Of a DNA stretch of 64,000 nucleotides, positions 61,981 to 64,000 are shown piece after piece. This stretch comes from Ixodes scapularis. Taxonomy: Eukaryota > Arthropoda > Arachnida > Ixodida > Ixodidae. Both the position numbers and the translations under genes were made by a program. The notes under the pieces are model-generated. The model was not told the DNA's origin. It saw only the letters and a program-made list of their open reading frames with translations, and searched no databases. Location: positions 80,021,346 to 80,085,345 of the forward strand of contig NW_024609884.1 in NCBI RefSeq assembly GCF_016920785.2, given 5' to 3'. Each line of letters starts with the position of its first letter. Position 1 is the first letter of the stretch.

Positions 61981-62169
61981 AGGCCGGTTCTCACATGCAG
62001 CGAGCGAAGCGCTGATGTAGCGCTGCTCACGTGTCGTCAGCTACTTATCGTCTGCCATGAGCAACAGTTTTGGCGGTGCGATACAAAGCTAGTGAACGCC
62101 CCCGTCAGCACGCGCTTAGCGCGCGAGGTCAGCGCTATGCTTGTAGTTGACTTGTATGTGTGAACAGTC
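61981..62169. mobile_element. Hairpin MITE, GGCCGGTTC type
   Basis: TTAA (61977-61980), AGGCCGGTTCTCACATGCAG CG at the left; TGTATGTGTGAACAGTCC followed by TTTA at the right. Inner GCG/CGC-rich blocks (AGCGAAGCGCTGATG with GTCAGCGCTATGC) are partly complementary. The ends are similar to those at 37932 and 52761. Confidence 0.55.
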
Positions 62170-62569
62170 CTTTATACGTATATTATAGGGTGGCTACAGT
62201 GGAGCTGATAATCTAAAACGAGCCGGAAAAATCGGCTCCTGCACATAGAAAGCTGAATCGTTCACCGAGTGTACATTGAGATGGTCAGTTTTACCTTGTG
62301 AAATTTCAAGGTGTAGTTTTCGTCCTGTAGAAAAGGAGACGAACAATCTTGCCAAAGTCAATGGCACTCGCGTTCGCAGACGACCGAGTTAGCGATGAAT
62401 ATAACTTGTGGCGCGCCATGGAAAATTCAGCAAGCTGACAACAGAGTGCGTCGTCTGCTCGCTGTGCCTATCGGGAGATGTAAAATTAACTTTTGGGTTA
62501 GTTGGGTCAACATCTTAAATACAAAAGTGCAAAGGACAAGTTGAGTAATGCGGATTCTTGGGTGAGTTG

Positions 62570-63600
62570 GTACTAAAACTTTGAGAACATAATAGCGCTT
62601 CGAGACAGGGACGAGAGTAGGAACGAGACAACACAATGCGCTAACTTCAACTGGTTTAATTGTCAAAGAATCAAGGGTATAAATACTCTGCTTGGGAGAA
62701 GAGCGTGTTGGTTTAAGTCATGGATGAAGAAAGAATAAAACAATTAAAACAGGGACAACACAACCACAACTTTCAAAAGATGTGGTTGTGTTGTCTCTGT
62801 TTTAATTGTTTTATTCTTTCTTCATCCATAAATACTCTGCATCATCGCGCCATTCAACCAATCCCATGCCACGCCAATGCTCTCAAGAACTTTGTCTCTT
62901 TGTCGCCCAAATCGATCGACGCCACGCTGACAGATCGATCCCCGTAGTTTTTTTTTTTTTTTATCAGGTCTGCCTTTATAATTTCCCTTACCGTCTTATC
63001 TCTATGTTTTATAATAACAGTGCACAAATTAAATTCAGGTTTCCACCCACAGTCATGGCAGTGCATTGACAAATGACCGTCACGCTGTTCACTCACTTTT
63101 TGGTTGTGTTAGCGCAATTATCATTTAGACATTTTCCCGTCTGTCCCACGTACTTTTTGCCGCACGTCAGCGGGATCTGATAGACAACTCCCTCTGCGCA
63201 TTCTACAAACCGGCTGCGATGCTTTTTCACGCAGCCAGCCGGTGGTTTGCGGTAAGGGTCCGTCAGTTTGCACAACTCGGCAAGTTTTTCCGCTGCAGAA
63301 AAAAACACCCGAGCATTTACGCGGTTTGCTATTTTTTTAGATTGTGTGCGGTTTTCTGCATATAAGGCACAACCGCCACTCTTTGTTTCTTTTGAGCCAT
63401 ATCTTGATCTGGACTCGCTACTACTCGTAGCTTCTTTAAAACCCTTTTTGCAACCGACACCAGGAGCGTCCCCGGGAAACCCGGCAGCCACCAAGCGTTC
63501 CGACTGCTCCTTCAGACCTGAAGGCAATCGCATGATGACACGACCTTCTAATGGTGTGCACAAAGTGCAAATTTACAGTTATAAAAATTAACAAAGTTGA
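62570..63600 (-). pseudogene. Penelope-like element, GIY-YIG end and 3' tail
   Basis: On the minus strand the linker reads R-T-Q-S-K-K-I-A-N-R-V-N-A-R-V-F-F-S-A, then C-V-K-K-H-R-S-R-F-V-E-C and V-V-Y-Q-I-P-L-T-C-G-K-K-Y-V-G-Q-T-G-K-C-L-N, the V-Y-x-I-P/Y-V-G-Q-T-G-R core of the GIY-YIG endonuclease of Penelope-like retroelements. After a frameshift near 63095 it continues D-G-H-L-S-M-H-C-H-D-C-G and V-R-E-I-I-K-A. The 3' tail runs to about 62570 and contains a 136-bp hairpin insertion. The reverse transcriptase is absent. Confidence 0.85.
62692..62827. mobile_element. 136-bp hairpin insertion with 13-bp TSD
   Basis: TGGATGAAGAAAGAATAAAA CAATTAAAACAGGGACAACA CAACCACA is mirrored by the exact inverse, except one base, across a 12-base loop. 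ATAAATACTCTGC is duplicated perfectly on both sides (62679-62691 and 62828-62840), proving that the segment inserted into the Penelope-like tail. Confidence 0.8.
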
Positions 63601-63639
63601 AAAAAAAAAAGATGAAAGAGAAAGAGAATAGCAACCGGA

Positions 63640-63960
63640 TTAAGAAAAAAAGGTTGAGGTACCACATCTCTTTCTTGGACAGTGATATTGGTTGTTTGCT
63701 AATGCACGTGTCTCCTTTTTCTATTATGAATTTTGGCTCTAAAATATCTCTGGCTCTCTTGCTCTGATAGCGACTGAGGACTTTTGTTTGATTAAATAGA
63801 GGAGTACATTCACTGTCTCTGACATGTATGGCCAGGTGACCCGATGGCGACGAATGTAGGAAAAGGTCTTGTATTGCATTATTGCAGCGCCCAGATTGGC
63901 CAACGTACACTCTCCCACATGTGCGCGGAATTTCGTAAACTATGTTGACGTTGCAGTATA
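63640..63960 (-). pseudogene. Second Penelope-like element, GIY-YIG fragment
   Basis: On the minus strand the frame reads Y-V-G-Q-S-G-R-C-N-N-A-I-Q-D-L-F-L-H, then G-H-L-A-I-H-V-R-D-S-E-C-T-P-L-F, R-A-R-D-I-L-E-P-K-F-I-I and S-L-S-K-K-E-M-W-Y-L. This is the full GIY-YIG C-terminal module. V-N-I-V-Y-E-I-P-R-T-C-G-R-V precedes it. It differs clearly from the copy at 62570-63600, so two different Penelope-like families lie end to end on the same strand. The element continues past the window end. Confidence 0.8.
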
Positions 63961-64000
63961 TATCTATGTGCGTGCTGGACTAAATATTGTTTTTGTCGTT

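Noticed and set aside
1..64000. CRISPR arrays, operons, bacterial promoters
   Set aside because: The sequence is eukaryotic; the tandem repeats seen (foldback ends, minisatellite) have degenerate units and variable spacers and are transposon- or satellite-like.

Overview
This is a window of animal genomic DNA. There are no operons or ribosome-binding sites. Coding sequence is split into short exons with canonical splice sites, separated by kilobase introns packed with transposon debris. The one gene I can name is VPS8, the Rab5-effector subunit of the CORVET endosomal tethering complex. The organism is most likely a chelicerate, probably a hard tick. That is inference, from the very repeat-rich introns and the mix of Penelope-like elements, tRNA-derived SINEs, THAP-type fragments and TTAA- or TA-flanked MITEs; no single sequence here proves it.

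Layout. 1-9639: no recognisable host exon. It holds mobile DNA: an inverted repeat (1812-1965), a 1.8 kb TTAA-flanked element (2244-4073) with a nested 479-bp MITE and a THAP-domain remnant, and a decayed 2.6 kb transposon-type gene (about 4360-6960) interrupted by an inverted pair of Penelope-like 3' tails. 9640-27420: the last eight exons of VPS8 on the + strand. They encode the 440 C-terminal residues in one consistent reading frame and end in a RING-H2-like zinc finger. One intron appears to use a GC donor. The introns hold a LINE reverse-transcriptase relic, TTAA MITEs, a hAT MITE and a pogo/mariner-like MITE. A poly(A) signal lies at 27853.

28110-64000: mostly repeats. A few exon-like segments could belong to one or more host genes I cannot identify (28550-28779, a possible first exon at 29414-29494, 60009-60121, 61413-61629). 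The most striking object is a 3,085-bp foldback element at 44932-48016. It has two 1,302-bp inverted arms, tandem repeats at the outer ends of the arms, and a 9-bp target-site duplication, as in Mutator/Foldback-type elements. Other items are a Tc1/mariner-like element with about 190-bp inverted repeats (35925-36847), five copies of a tRNA-derived SINE, a LINE RNase H fragment, two Penelope-like GIY-YIG tails (62640-63960), several hairpin MITE families, a minisatellite and a long G-rich tract.

Apart from VPS8, the window is best read as a record of nested and repeated transposition. Most long reading frames seen here lie inside repeats and are not credible genes.
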